Positions 49,801-63,524 of a stretch of 64,000 bases of DNA are shown in pieces (the first letter of the stretch is position 1; every line of letters starts with the position of its first letter). The notes under the pieces were generated by a model. It was not told where the DNA came from and ran no database searches. It saw only the letters and a program-made list of their open reading frames with translations. The position numbers and the translations under genes were made by a program. This DNA comes from Phylloscopus collybita (lineage: Eukaryota; Chordata; Aves; Passeriformes; Phylloscopidae). The stretch is from contig JAJNNQ010000075.1 in NCBI GenBank assembly GCA_027886175.1, forward strand, positions 3,203,001 through 3,267,000, read 5' to 3'.

Positions 49801-52404
49801 CTGCAGCTAGTGGTGCTGCTGAAGGCAGCGTGAGAGATTAAAGGCGGTATCTGAGCATAAAGATACCTCAACAACGCCTGATTTAGGACTAATGAGTATG
49901 GCAGGGCTGGCTGCTGCAGGAAATGTCCCCTTTGTAAATCGGGCTGTTTGGAGGAAAAGGAGCAGTTATGCAGATTCTGCTGCAGCCCATTGTGGTCGGG
50001 TAAATTTGGGAAGAGGATGCTTGCTGGCAGCTAAAGGAGGCAGCCTGGCAGAGGGGTTGAAATGAAGAATTACCAGATCAGGCTGGTGTTTTGAAATGGT
50101 ACAATAATCCCAACTTAAGGGAACATTGTTTGGTACGATTTATCTTCTGAGATAGTCAGGAGCAGGGAGACCTTAGCTTAGAGGGCTACTCTTAAAAATT
50201 TAAAAAAAAAAAAAATTAAACAAAGATTTTCAAAGACAGACCCTGTTTTGCAAAGCCCTGACACCACAATGACAGGCACTGCTGATACCAGCTGTCCTGC
50301 CTGCCGTCTGAATGCCAGGCCTTCCCAGAAACGCTGCTTGTGAAAGATCTGTCACAGGGGAGTTTTTAACGCCCCGGTTTTGCGTGTGGGTGTGAACACT
50401 CATCTGTGTTTGGGGAGAAGAGACATGAACTGCTCCTTGTACCCCAAACCTGGCTGTGCAGCCAAGGAATTACTGTAGCTGTGATGATGAGTGTTAGGAA
50501 GGGCTGTGCTTTTAAAAGGACAGCCTGGCTGGGTTTAACATGGTGATCCCTCCTGGAGCTTTCAGCGCTCATGGTCTTGGGCATCTCATAGATAAAACTG
50601 GTGCCTGTTCCTCAAAAGCTGGTGTCAAATGCTTGGTGCTCCCATAGGACCTCCTGCATAGACACAGCAAGGACACGAGGTCTGAGTTGATTTGCAGCTC
50701 CAGCTGGGGTGGCATAGTGAAAATGCCATGGAGGGCAACTTGGCACGGTTAATTTGGACAGGATGGGGATTGGAAAGACGGGCAAATAGCAGTGAATCTT
50801 CCTGGAGAGAAGGTGACCAGGGACAAAAGGGAGAGATGGCATTGGTGTGTGCTGGGACAGGTCTGGGATACAAAGGGGAGAAGCATTTGTGATGGCAGGG
50901 AGGGCTCCCTGTACAAACCCATCACTGTCTGTACTTGTCAGCAATGCACAAAGCCACAAATGAGAAATATTGTGTTTTTGCAAGAAAAGGGGAATTTGCT
51001 CCTTCCTCATTTCTCTATTTTCTCTAACTTTACTTACAAACTCTGCCTCAGCTCTTCTTCCAGAGGGAAAAGAGCAGTTGCTGTGAAGGCTTACTTTTTT
51101 AAAAGCAGTAGCACAAGGAACCTAAAGCAAAACCTTCCTCTGACATAACCTTACTCTGGTCTCATTCCCAGCCATTCCCTGAAGTGGCTGCTTCAGGACT
51201 GACCTGAACCAAACTGTTCAGCAGTGCAAGAACATACCCTCTGCAGAAGCAGCAGCCTGCTTTGGAGGGCTACTTCATTTTCTTTCAATTAATTTACAGT
51301 TTATATACTTTTGCTTAATGTTGTTGTGGAAAAAGGGCCCTCTCTACTGAGCAAACTTATTAAACCATGCCTATTAAACCTCACCTCATGAAATCACAGG
51401 GGCTGGCTGGTGCTAGTTGCAGTCCTGCTGATAGTTCTAGTCTTGAAGGTTACAAGGAACCAAGCACAGACCAGTGTTGCTGTTGTCAAAGGCTGGGGGT
51501 CTGCTGGTACAAGAGCAAGAATGGTGTGTGAGGGAGGGCTTACAGCTCTCTGGCTGGCAGGAGACCTTCCAGATGTCTTTTCCTTCAGACTTCACCTAAG
51601 GTCAAAAAGGAGATGGAGTGAAGGCTGTCCCTTTGTGGCTTGTTGACAGCTTGTCAAGCAGAGGTTGGGAGGAGACTCCAGTTAACACCTGGCCATTCCT
51701 GTAATTTAGTTCTTTCAACAACTAAGGCTGGTTTTTGATCTGTGTTCTCAAAAACCTCTTTATACACCTCTGAAGTATGGTCACTGCTTTGCTCAGCAGG
51801 GATAAGAATCCTGGTTATCACTTGCTATTGACATGGGCATAGCATTTTATCCCTCACACTTTCCCACCATGAAAGGATGAAGCCCCACCAGCAAACTGAT
51901 CCAGACTGCCCTATTCTCCTGGGCTGACATCCACAGGGTGCCTTTCTCTGCCATGGAGTCCTGTGTCAGTGCAGCTGCTCTGAGAACGTGGACCCAGACC
52001 CAAAACTGGGTGAGGCATGGGCTTCCAACACCCCAGAGCAAAGGGAATTGTATCACATGCACAGCAAACACTTTGCCAGCGGCTGCACCATATACTGAAG
52101 CAACCATACAGCCTGCAGCCCTGATACAAAACCACTGACCTGAACAGCAGCCAGATCATTTTTCTTATGAGAATGCACCATTCTTGAGCAATTTTTCCAG
52201 TACATCCCACGCAAACAGGTTTTCTCTGAACACCGCATGGCAGCATTTACCATCTCATGCCAGCTCTTGTTTTTCCCTAATCACAGGGCTTGGGAGGGCT
52301 CTCATGTATCACTGGTGTGTCTGTGCTGGTGGGCACAGATTCTGAGGGGTGTACCCTCATGGAAAATCGAGCACTAAACCATTTCATGTCACCAGTTCTG
52401 CTGA
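49801..52404. other. Noncoding DNA downstream of the island
   Basis: No gene, RNA gene or mobile element that I can support. An A13 run at about 50203-50215 is the only low-complexity element. It would be intron if the island is a plus-strand promoter. Confidence 0.45.
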
Positions 52405-52475
52405 ACACAGAATTACAGGATGGTTTGGGTTGGAAGGGATCTTAAAGATCATCTATTTCCAACCTTAAGTTAGAC
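52405..52475 (-). mobile_element. Short CR1 3' end
   Basis: AACACAGAATTACAGGATGG, then TTTGGGTTGGAAGGGATCTTAAAGATCATCTATTTCCAACC-like sequence. This is the reversed terminal 65-70 bases of a CR1. The sequence beyond it no longer matches. Confidence 0.88.
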
Positions 52476-55400
52476 AAGGTCACACCTTTCTGCAGAAATC
52501 TGAGACCCTGGACCTTGCACATACATACTAGTCTAATAACACATTCTTCATCTTCTCATCGCTGCAACAGCCTTTCCAGGAAGGGCACGTTGACTCTTCC
52601 CAGCTGGCATGCAGGGGGTTGCAGAGCAGTGTTGATCCTTCAACACTGACACTAACTCCTGTTGTTTGGGATATTATGCTAACTTAGCTGAATTCTTGCT
52701 GGTAAAAAAGAAATGTGGAGGGAAATGGATAGTGTCTGTAAAGTCTCATCTCTGGCCCAATGTGTTTTGTGCCCACTCTGACCCAGAGTTTAAGCTACTG
52801 TGGAAGCAAAGAGATTTTAAGGTAATTTTTGGCCCAATTTATCAACTTCCATTGCACAACAGCACCTCGGGGCGGCAAGGGTGTATCACCAGATACATTA
52901 ACTGGGATCTTAGTGGTGAGTGATGGCCATGTGCTATTTGTTCAAACTAAGAGAAGGAAATGGCCAAAATCCCTCTCTTCCCACATGGCAGAGATGGAGG
53001 GATGTTTTTACAGGACCAGCTCTGCTCCTTGGCAGACACTACTGATCCAAGCTTGCAATCTCCTCATGTCCTTCATTTCTGTATGCAGCTGTGCTTCTTC
53101 CACATGTCTGGCCCTGGTAGCCCATACAGTGATCTGCTGGGAAGAGCAAGGCAAAAAAGGTATTTATCCAAGATGATCTAATTAACATTTCCCATGTTGT
53201 CTCATTTGGTAAGAGACTGATGCTCTACTTCTCCCTTGATCGCCCTGAAAACTCCATTAATTTTAACCTGCCAAAAAAGGATTGGGGGATATAAAATCTG
53301 AACATCAAACAAACAAAAAAAAAGAGCAGAAACTGAGTATTCTCCTTGATTTGTAATGTAATGCACTAAATAATGTTCAGAAATGACAAATGCCAGGGAA
53401 AACCATTTCATCATATAATTTTATAAGGGAGAGAAGAAGCAAACCCAATAGTCATGGATCCAGTGGATAGAGTGGATTGAGCCCGGTCCCTGTGCAGTGC
53501 TGGGGTCAGTCTGATCAACCTCCCATGTCTCCTGCACTTGTCCTGTCAGACCTGTCTGAGGGTATTTGAGGTAATTCTTACCTAATTGTCACACATAGAA
53601 GCAATTTCTGTCTGGGATCATGACTCTGCCATGATCTCAGCTGGGAACTCCTGGGGTTGATTCCTGTGTTCACAAACTTCAAGTACCTGTTGGGAGAGGG
53701 AGAGAATGAGCTGAGTGGTAAGCCAAGTTCTCCTTGCCATTGTCAGAGGATTCAGTGTGCTTTGGAAGAGGGGCAAGAGACTTTAGGAAAACAATTCTCA
53801 TATACACAAGTCTACAGAGAAAGCAATGATCAGCACACAAAGAAAAACACAGCTTAACTTTAGCAACCTATAAAATCACAACAGTGGTGCTGCACAGTGG
53901 GGCTTGGCATGATATGTGAAAAACTGGCCCCTAGAGTGAAAAGACATGGACAACTGCCAATATATTATGCAGTTCTTATCTGAGCATCCAAATTCCCCCT
54001 CAGTGAGCTGCGTTAGGCTGCAGAGCAGTCTGTAATTTGGCAGTGATGACGGAGATGCTCCTGGCATCCATTTTGACCAGTCTATTGTGCATCCGGGTCT
54101 GCAGAGCCTCTCTGGGTACCAGAGAGAACAGAGGCCTCTCCTGCAACTGGGCAAGAGCTGTGGCTCTCCACACATTGGACAGGATCCACTTCAGCCTCTG
54201 ACACAAAGCCCTGGGAGCAACGGAGCCAGGGCCACGTTGCCTCTTTGTACAGAGTCTGGGCAGACACATCCAGGTCACTCACTCCAGACAGCATTCACGA
54301 CCTATGTCTTTGCTGTTTTCCAGTCACCCAGAGGGGAGCTCAGAGCCTTGGCAGCAGCCCTGTCACAGTCCCCAGGGTTCCTGGGCTGTCCTGCCTGCTG
54401 AAGCATGGCTGGAGCGTGTGGCAGCTCAGGAACTTGGGAAGAGGCCACCACGTCCGGCTTGGATGTGATGTGCCTCACCCCACGGTGCCTTTTGGGTTCA
54501 TTTAGGCACTCAGCTCATTCTTCAGTGGCTGAAGGGAGATCCAAGAACAGGATTTAGCTGTGGGTCACCCTCCCCTTCTCCTCCTCAATCCTCTAGAAAG
54601 AATAAATGCTAAAGAAAATGAAGGTTATCCACGGCCAAGGCAAGTCCATGCTAATCCCTCTCTGGAGTCTTGGCCGAGTCCAGCATTCAAGCCCTGGGAA
54701 GTATTAGGAAATGGATAATAGAACAGGAAATGCCAGATTTTGGTAGCTGTGAAAAGGAGAGACACACATTACCCATGCCATAGAGATAAAGGGGAGGGTT
54801 TCCTTCTCCTCCCAGGCTATGGATGCTAGAATTGAATGGACACCGTGTCCAAACTGGGTGAAAAAAAAGACTGTGTCACTCTTCTTGTGGGGCTTACAGG
54901 GAGGGGCCACACTGGGAAAAAGCCAATGGCTTGAGGATGACTTTCACACTCTGTGCCTATACCTCCTGTTCTTGCTGCCATGGAATTTTCAGTGGGCATC
55001 CTTGTATGCATTTAAGAGGGAAAGAAAACTTGTCTGATAGACCATTGCTCTAGCAGATCTTCCCTTTTATTTCTGAGCCCAGCTCAAAAAGGACTTTTCT
55101 CTGCCATCCTGGAAAAAGAATTGAAAGTGCATGATCAGCTGAAGAAGATGAACTTGCTGCAAGCAAACCTGACACCTTCTGCAACATCCAAGAGACCGGA
55201 AACTCTCTTTGTTTTGTTTCTACACAATTGATCAATTGAAACTAATCAATGCAACACCAGGGGTTGGCATGTTCCTGCCTGATCCCAACAGCAGCCCAGA
55301 GCTGGCTCCCATGCTAATGTACACGCAAGCACAGATCCTCCAGTGCCATCCGATCCTCCAGGATATCTCATGGGTATCTAATTATTATCTAAAACCCAGC

Positions 55401-58242
55401 TTGGATAAAACAGAGGTTTTGATATCCCTTTCCTTGCAAACCTTCTCCCTGAATCTTCTCAAAACACAGTGGGCAACAAGATGGTTTACCTGCCATGCAG
55501 GCAGCTGCTTCTAATGCCACTTCATACTTCTCCTTCAAAGCCCATGAATTTAGGCTGCAGTTAAACGTTGCAGAATTTTTCAAGCCTGGCTTCTCCAGCT
55601 CTGCAGGTGAATCTCTTGCATATCTCTTCCTTTGTCTGTTACTAAATCACTTCTCATGGGCCTTGATCACACTTCACTCTCACCCAGTTACGATACCACC
55701 AGGGAGATTTTCTCCTAACCTTTCTCTTTTGTCCTGTTTCTCAAGCTGTATCCCTTCACTGGTTCATCCCTTCCCATAACACCAAACTCAGGTCTTCTGC
55801 TCTGTCCATAGCCCTTCCCACCAACAACCAGCCCACAATGCTGGCCAGCCTCTTTTCTATCACATCTTTGGAAGTGCTCCTCAAAAAACATCCAAAAATC
55901 AGTCTCTGGTAGAAACCCATCTTTGCTCCCAGTATCTGCATACTGGTCATGTTGCCACACAACACATTGGCAAATATCACTTTCCTTCTCTATGTTCCCA
56001 TTTGTCTGAGCCACCCATTTTCCTATGTCTTAATCTTGGAATAGCAAGCATGAGGATTTGTTGCGTAGCACAGCTCAGCCCAGCTGCAGCTTCTTGTCCT
56101 ATGGCAACAGGAACCAGGAATAATAACAGCAAGGTGGTGACTCATTAAAACCAATAACCTCAATAATTAGACTTACTTAACTTTTCCAATTGTATAAACA
56201 GCCGAGAAAAAAAAATAGAATCTTATGCTTTTCCAATATTTCTCCATCTTCCAGTTTCTCACACAGAAATTGTCAGTATTGAGCACTTGTCACAGTCAAA
56301 TTTCCTCTCTCCAAACAACAGTAAATTCATGGAGTGAAGTGAAATGTTTGCTTTGTCCATATTCTGTGAGTGAAGACTCTCCAGCATCTCTTTGCTCTGA
56401 GCAAGGAGGAGACCAGCTGCAACCCTGCCTTGGTGCCAACATTGTTCCAGCTGCTGTTGCTACAGGAAAAAACCAAAGGCAGAACTGTCCAAGTTTCAAG
56501 TTCCTGAAAAAAATCTGTTTAAGTCAGCAGGGATAGAATCTGGATGCAAATTTCTCTCCAGATCTGATGCTCAGTGGGTGCCATCTACCACTTCATTCTG
56601 CTGGTGCTGGTTGAAGCTGTATCCTGGTACAGCCTCTTCTCTGCTCCCCCATGACCTTCCCCTCTCTAAATAACACTTCCCTGCCCATTGCCTCTTGTCA
56701 GGGGCAGAGGAAGAGGCTTGGATCAAGGGAAAAGCTGCCCATGGGATTAACAGAGGGTGCCTGTGGGGCAAGGAGCCATCAGAAGTAGGACAAAACTCAG
56801 CACTGGAGGGACAGGCAGCCTGGGGGCAAAACACTGGGACAAGCTAGCTGGTGAGATAAGGAGCAATCAGGCTGGCAGGGGGTGGGATAGAGGAGGCAAG
56901 GAACCAGGGAGGATTGAGATGAAAAGGGAATGAAGAAACCAAACTGCTAAGAGAGGTGGGCATCACCCCTGAGCAGAGCCTCACACTCCACTCCTCTTTC
57001 TCAGTCCTTGTCCCTGCATTTTGGGCACACCAGGACCTTGGGTTTAACTTTGTCCTTCTTTACTTGCAAAGGATCTCAGTCCTCTGTACCTGGTGTGGCT
57101 GCAGAACCAGTGCTGCCCTGGAAATGGCTGCTCTGACCCCAGCAGGGCAGCTGCCCTGGTGCCAGCATTGAGGGAACCTTAGTATGGATCAGACTTCAAG
57201 AACCTGACTGTCAAACCTGCCCTACAGACCTCACTCCCCTCCTAAAAGAAGCACGCCATTGAGTACAATAATATGGTGTTAAAAATGGAAAGTGCTTATG
57301 GAGAGAGATCAGCTGCTTTGTGAGGCAGCTGTATGTTCTGGAGCTCCTTTTGATGTAAATGTGTGAAATTACACATTTATTGCAGGATTCAAATGTAGCC
57401 ATGGCAACATGATTATCAAACAGTTGCATATGGAAGTGCAAATCCATACAGGTTTCTGGCTGGTGAGATTAAATTGCCCAGAGACAGAGCTCAATATATT
57501 CCAAGCCCCAGCCCTCCGTGCCCAAAAGGATTCATCTCTGGCTTCTGTGCCTGGGAAAAATTCCATTTCTTTGCATCCAAATTGGCTCCACTCAAGTGGG
57601 CCGACCACCAAACCAATGGAGAAGAGCACTAAACAGCCCAGTACCCTCAGCAGAGAGGCAGCACCAGGTACGTCCCTGCGTGCTGCTGCAGGGGGTGACC
57701 CTGTCCTGAAGGCTGCTTTGAACAAACTCCTCTGCTCAGCTTTGCAAGGGGCAGGGACAGTTCAGCCAGGAGCTGTGTCTGCAGAGCAGGTTTCAGTTAC
57801 ACCTCGAGCATCATCAGGCTGTATTCATAGAGTCCTGAGCATGAAAACAGGCTGGGCAGCCAATGGCACCTCCCACCCACGGCGTCCTCATGTGACAGCG
57901 ATCTGGTGACATGGTGACATCTGAAGAGGGGACAGCAAAGCTGGCATGTGTACTGGCTGCAAGTAGGAAAGGGCTGCGCCCTTATAGCCTCAAAACCGTG
58001 ACCTTGATGGCCATTCCTTGGAAAGAGGGCCCATCCATTAATTTTCCACAGCTGTCAGTTCCAGGCTGAGCCGCAGTGTCACAGCCAGGGAAAGTCAGGC
58101 ACAGTCTCCTCCCCTGGATACACAGCAGGCTCTGACACCTCATGTAACAGTGTCTGCACATAGACTGGGCACAGCTCAGGGTGCTGGTGTGTCTGGAGTG
58201 ATGAGTGATGAGTATCACCAGGTGGACTGTGAAACAACAGGG
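52476..58242. other. Noncoding stretch
   Basis: No gene recognised. A 92-codon minus-strand frame (54000-54278) and a 166-codon plus-strand frame (57409-57909) have no recognisable family. A short palindrome next to a GCCATGGCAAC motif (57356-57408) is reported as a finding. Confidence 0.45.
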
Positions 58243-58452
58243 GAAAAGAGAAAAAAGAAAAAGAAAAAAAGAAGAAGAAATAAAAGAAAAAGAAAAAAAG
58301 GAAAAGGAAAAGGAAAAGGAAAAGGAAAAGGAAAAGAAAAAGAAAAAGAAAAAGAAAAAGAAAAAGAAAAAGAAAAAGAAAAAGAAAAAGAAAAAGAAAA
58401 AGAAAAAGAAAAAGAAAAAGAAAAAGAAAAAGAAAAAGAAAAAGAAAAAGAA
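58243..58452 (+). repeat. Polypurine hexanucleotide microsatellite
   Basis: About 210 bases of almost pure purine on the plus strand. An irregular GAAAAA/GAAGAA start (58243-58298) is followed by about six GGAAAA units (58299-58336). About nineteen near-perfect GAAAAA units then run to 58452. It generates long artefactual Lys/Glu and Phe/Leu/Ser frames on the two strands. Confidence 0.95.
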
Positions 58453-61400
58453 ACATGCACCCCAGCACAGAAACAGACTGGTGGGAAGGAAATAGAAGTT
58501 TTAAATAGACAGTAAAAGATTGGCAGAATTTGGCTGTAAATGAAAACACAGTTGTGGAAGGGCAGAACTTTGTCCTTGTTTTGCTTTTTTTTTTCCAGAG
58601 ACTTGATGTAGCTCTTTCACTGAGAAACACAAAAGTAGGGCACAGTCCTGCAGAATGCACCCGGGGGTATCCACAGTCCTGAGGTTTGGGGATCTGCAGC
58701 AGGAGGCCTGGCATCCCTCTGGAACCAATGGAAAAGCAGGTTATCTCCACAACAACGTGGTGAGCAGCTTAGTGGGACACCTAAAGCATCTGATGGCAAT
58801 GCCCGCGAGCCATCATAGAGGAATTCACAGGATGGCTTCTCAATAGGATATTCCTATAGTTAATTAACCTCTGGTCCTGATTTCCAGTGGGAACATCTCT
58901 CGTTTCCAGCTCCAGCAATTGGCTCTAATAGATTTGATAGCCTGCTTTCACCTGGCACTTTCTTCTGCTGCAGGTATTTTGGGTAAAATCCCTTTTCACC
59001 TTCCCCACTTCAGCGTAAACATCCTTGAGCTTCACAACACTCCTGTTTCCAAACCTGTGAAGTCCCAGATGGTCCATCAACCATCCTCTTCAGTTTATCT
59101 CTCTGCATCATGAGACTTTCTAGCAGAACCTCTTTACCTTTTCTCAGAGAGTTTTTAAATAGTGCTGTTTCACAGAGGATTTTTGGGTTGGAAAAAAATA
59201 TAGGGTCTTGGCACTAAAGACAGACCTTTCTCTGTAAACATGAAGCTTTTGATTTTAAAAGTGACAAACCTTGTTTCTTAATTTAAAAAAAAATTAATTT
59301 TCCCAAGCCTGTTTAGAAAATAAAGAAAAACTGTTGTCGTGCTATTTGCTATTACCAAATGATTTTTACATCATCTCCTGCCTGTGGCCACACAGATACA
59401 GGTCATGCAAATGGACTTGGCATTGCAGGCTGCAGCAGATCAAGTATCAGATTTCTGGTTAGCCATGAATTATCACTAAAAAATAAAGGTATCCCAGCCC
59501 TGTAGTTAATGCTGCCTGAGTCCCATGACTTGGGAGTGCTGTACTGTGCTGCCTCTGCTGCATCTGCTCCCCAAATTTGGCCTCTGCTCCTTGAGAGAAT
59601 GAATCAAACCTCCCTAAGAGGGGAGGTGAAACTGTTGCCCACGTCTCCTCATTCCCCTTGCTGCAGTCCTTTCATCTCTATGCTATATTAGCATTCTGGA
59701 GAGCACTAATGGGTCTGAAGTGGCTTAAAGGCATTTTCTTTATTGCTGGATTAGTGCTGGAAGGGTTTGAAACTGCCGGCTCTCGGCTCAAGCACGTCCA
59801 GAGCTTTCTGCTCCAAGCAGACACGAGCGCTCAGAGCCCCGGCCTGCCTCACACAGCCCAGCTCACTGCTTTTATGAATGGAGTTTAAAACAACACATGC
59901 TGTGAAGCTGTTGCTTAGAAGCATTTTTGGTGGGTTTTTTTTTCCTGGTGTCCTGACTGCTCTGGCCAATACAAGCCCCAGTGCTCCGGAGCAGTGCACA
60001 GCCCTGAAAGCAAGGAAGTGGACAGGAAAAGCAAAGCACAGGCTCCCTGTCTGTTCTCTGCCTGCTTTTAGTTGAGCAATTATACAACTCCAGATCTGTG
60101 ATTATTCCTGGCAAGGTTTGTTCATCTCATGGGAGACTTCTGGAACAACACGGTGCTTTTGTAGGGAGTGTCAACCACCAGGCGAACGTGCCTTCCAGAT
60201 CAGATTTTTTTTTTTATATATATGTAAGTAATTGTTTCTTTACAGATTGGTCTTTGCCTTTTAATGACTCACATTTCTACCTTGTCAGCTTTCAGCACGG
60301 GCCCTGCCCTCCCTCCCAGTGCTACAATCCTCCCAGATCTCACCCACAGTGCCAGGTCACATCAGGTGAAATCGTGAAGGATGAGAATCCATTTTGTCGG
60401 CGCCCTGTCCCCATGTTCTGTTTACAGGGGCTGCTTTTTGGGGGGCTGCAGAAACTATGGGCACAGTAGTCAGAAGGCATAAAACCAAGGTGCAAACCTG
60501 CCTCTAAAACACAGAAATGGGCGTCTGTCTGTGGTTTATTTTTTGGACAAACCCAGATGCATTTTCATGGCAATGGCGACAGATTCTCATTCCCAGTACA
60601 GCTGCTGTGCCAAGAGTCTGAGGTGCTAACATGCTTTTCAAAATAAAGAGGGAATATGCTTAAGCACCCCTAAAACTAATTCATTAGCTTTAAGCTCAGT
60701 GCAATATAACTGCATCTTTTTAAGAGGTTGGTTTTTTGGTTTTTTTCCTTAAGCCTTTCCCCCTTCTCTGCTCTCTGAAAATGTATTCAATATGAGGCAG
60801 GGAGCAATTATGGAAAATTTCAGGCTGGATGGTTAAAGCATGGCCAACTTGTAAAGTAATTGGAAATGTAGAAAGGAAAATATTTGGCAACACGGGATAA
60901 AAGGTGCTGTGTAAGTGGAGGATTTTTTTCTTATTGCAAACTCTCCTCTCTGATATGTTAATTGTGTTTGGCCTGATCCCTTGACAGTCCATTTATTTTT
61001 TGTCCAATTGCAGGCTGCTGAGGGCAGATAAATTTCAGGCTATTATGGGAACACCCTAGAAGTTTGTATAGAAAGGAAACTCTCTGTTTCCTGTATCATC
61101 TTTCTGGGGATCTTGAAAGAGTTCACAAAAGCCACTTAAGCAAACTTTCTTTGCTGGATAACGGAAGGAAAGGAAGCTGTGAACAAGCAAACAACACTCA
61201 ATTCCATGAGACAAGAGATACTCATAGGTCATTTGAGAGAAAGTAGAGTCTGTGAATGAAATGCGCACGCACACGCAGAAGATATTTTGTACTCTGAAAA
61301 TAATGGGTATTTCTGCACCCCTGCATTACTTCTGATTTATAATAAGGTAAATCCTGCAAACCACCAGTGAGACATGTGGTGGAACATCCATCCTTGCAAG

Positions 61401-63399
61401 GCATGAAATGTGTGGAGGGTTTTTGTGGCTCAAATGATACATCTCAGGATGAGTTGGAAATGGTTATGGATCAGCTGAACAGCTCCTTTCTTGCTTTCTT
61501 TCTTTCTTTCTTCTGGTTATTAACAGTGCAGCTGCCAGAGCTCTGCTACAATCAGCTCTGTGTTTTTTGTCATCCAAGATAGAAAGCAAAGGTCTGAAGA
61601 GCTGTAAGTTTTCCTAGGGATGGCTTCAAGTGCAAAATTCAGATGGAGCTCAGGGAGCTGGGCCAAAATTCAGCATCAGGTGTGCAAATGTCTTGAAGCC
61701 CTGGAAATATTGGGAGATTCCAATTTATAGGCTTGTCCCAGTCTCTGAATTTTACACCAGTGTTCTAAGGAGGTGAGGTTGGTCCAACAGTGTGTCCCCT
61801 TTCCTGAGAACTTTTAAGCATTCTGGCTTCAGCTGCATTTCAGAGGGAGATCAAAACTACAGAGAGGATGAAATGCTGCAATTTGTTTAAAAAAAAAGCT
61901 CTTAAAGGAGGGGATTTGTAGCTCATCTGAAATATGGGGTTTGTGGTATTTGATGTGAGTAAATCCATGTGGTAGAGAGAGACCTTGTATCTATTTAAAC
62001 CATAGGAAAACAGGTTCAAGTTTGCATTCAACAGCAAGGCACGGTCCTTTAGGAAGAAAGGGCTTGGGAGAATACTTGGTTAGCAGGAAACTACCTGGGC
62101 ACTGACTGCAATTTTTTTAAAGGCATTTGGGAAAATATCAATTGTGAAAACATTTTTTCCTTTCAGATTCTAAAACATATGCCTATGGTCTGACCAAAAC
62201 CACTAACAAACGGGGAGAAAAGAGCAAGGAAAATATGTGAAATATTTGCCAGCTAGAAAAAAAGAAAAAGGTTTTGTTCAAATTTAGGGCAATCCACTTG
62301 GGCAAATTCTTGTTTAATTGGGACTGGGGAAGGCCTTTTCTGGTAGAAATATAGCTGATACCTTAACAGGAAAAATCTAAACTCCTCAAAAACATTTCTC
62401 CTGGTCTCTTCTCAAAGTTAAGGACAGGAACAGTGCTTCCCTGGGGAGCTTGTTAAACCTCCCAAATAACCTGATTGCTAGGAACTTTCTCTCAGTTTTA
62501 CAAACTTCTTTATCTTCAGCTGTAACCTCTAAAGCCTGCTCTCCAGGTTGCAAATGATCTCCAATTAAATCATCTGTTGTCCTTCTGTGCTCTGGCCCAG
62601 GTGAGGGCTAACACATCCCTGTGGAGAGCATCCGTCTGCCCAGGGTAAATGCATCACCAGTCCAAAGAAACAGGCTGGAACCCATTCAAGGAGAAAGGTT
62701 CTTTATTCCTGTTCTGATAGTAATACAAAACTTTTGGTCCTACTAAAGCAGCCTTGAGTCTTTGAGGTGCTTAAGGCAGAAGCTTAGTTGCCAGGCTCCT
62801 GATATAAATAAGGAAAGAAGCTGCTGAACCAATAGGATTGTCTAAGGAAGAAGAGCAGCAGGAAAGCACAACTGCATTATAATCTGTTTGCACAGTGTTC
62901 ACACACATAGGCCACCTCCAGGTCCCCCTCCAACAGGTTGTGTTGTAGCCCTCGGAAGATCTGGGAAGTGTTTAAAGAAAATTATGAAACTGCTTGAGTA
63001 GAAACTGGAAAATGAAGCTGTTTTTATAGGGGTCAGAAGTGAGAACTAGTGGCTGATTTTTTCTGTGAAAGGGCCTGACCATGACCTGCCAGCCTTGGCA
63101 GGCTCATACAAGGTGTAGGACCATGGCGTGAGTCAATGTGTGTGGTTTCTTCAACAGAAAATGACACCTTTTTTTTTTAGAGTTTCTTACCAAATCAGCT
63201 AGATGAACTGACTCATCCCAAGACTAAACTATTAAAATTCCTTAGGCAGAATTCTGGGGCTCCATGGTGCATTGCCATGTGTTTATCCCCACAAAAATGA
63301 CTGCAAATTGCATTACCTATCCCATATTCCAAAAGGCTTCTATCTAGTTTAGTCATTTATGGAGAGCACTGTATTTCTGGGGGTCTTCATAAGGGCCTC
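58453..63399. other. Noncoding stretch
   Basis: No gene recognised. It holds a short TTTC run (about 61486-61513) and T-rich and TATA-like runs near 60205-60225. The A/T-rich 60650-61050 part has homeobox-like TAATT motifs but nothing decisive. Confidence 0.45.
61486..61513. repeat. Short TTTC microsatellite
   Basis: Five to six copies of TTTC (CTTT phase), with one G interruption near the start. Confidence 0.8.
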
Positions 63400-63524
63400 T
63401 ACAGAGTTCAAGCAGTGCCTGGACAATGTTATATGGTTTAGTTTTAGGTCCTGCAAGGAACAGAGTGTTAGAGTAAATGACCCTTATGTGTCATTTCCAA
63501 ATTGAGATATTCTATGATTCTATA
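63400..63524 (+). mobile_element. CR1 LINE 3' end, plus orientation
   Basis: AGAGTTCAAGCAGTGCCTGG and ACAATGTTATATGGTTTAG are followed by GACCCTTATGTGTCATTTCC and AAATTGAGATATTCTATGATTCTAT. This is the 3' terminus of the same CR1 subfamily as the reversed copy at 11011. It keeps the terminal ATTCTATG microsatellite characteristic of CR1 3' ends. Confidence 0.88.

Noticed and set aside
54000..54278. 92-codon minus-strand frame that reads somewhat protein-like at its C-terminal end
   Set aside because: I could not match it to any family. It lacks splice signals and a credible promoter. A homology search could reopen it as a pseudogene fragment.
58079..58750. 223-codon minus-strand and 121-codon plus-strand frames
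   Set aside because: Produced by the hexanucleotide repeat, which is open in all frames.
62640..62990. Possible LTR fragment (reversed AATAAAGAACC near 62705 and long A/T-rich flanks)
   Set aside because: No paired terminal TG/CA ends, target-site duplication, primer-binding site or viral coding sequence is visible.
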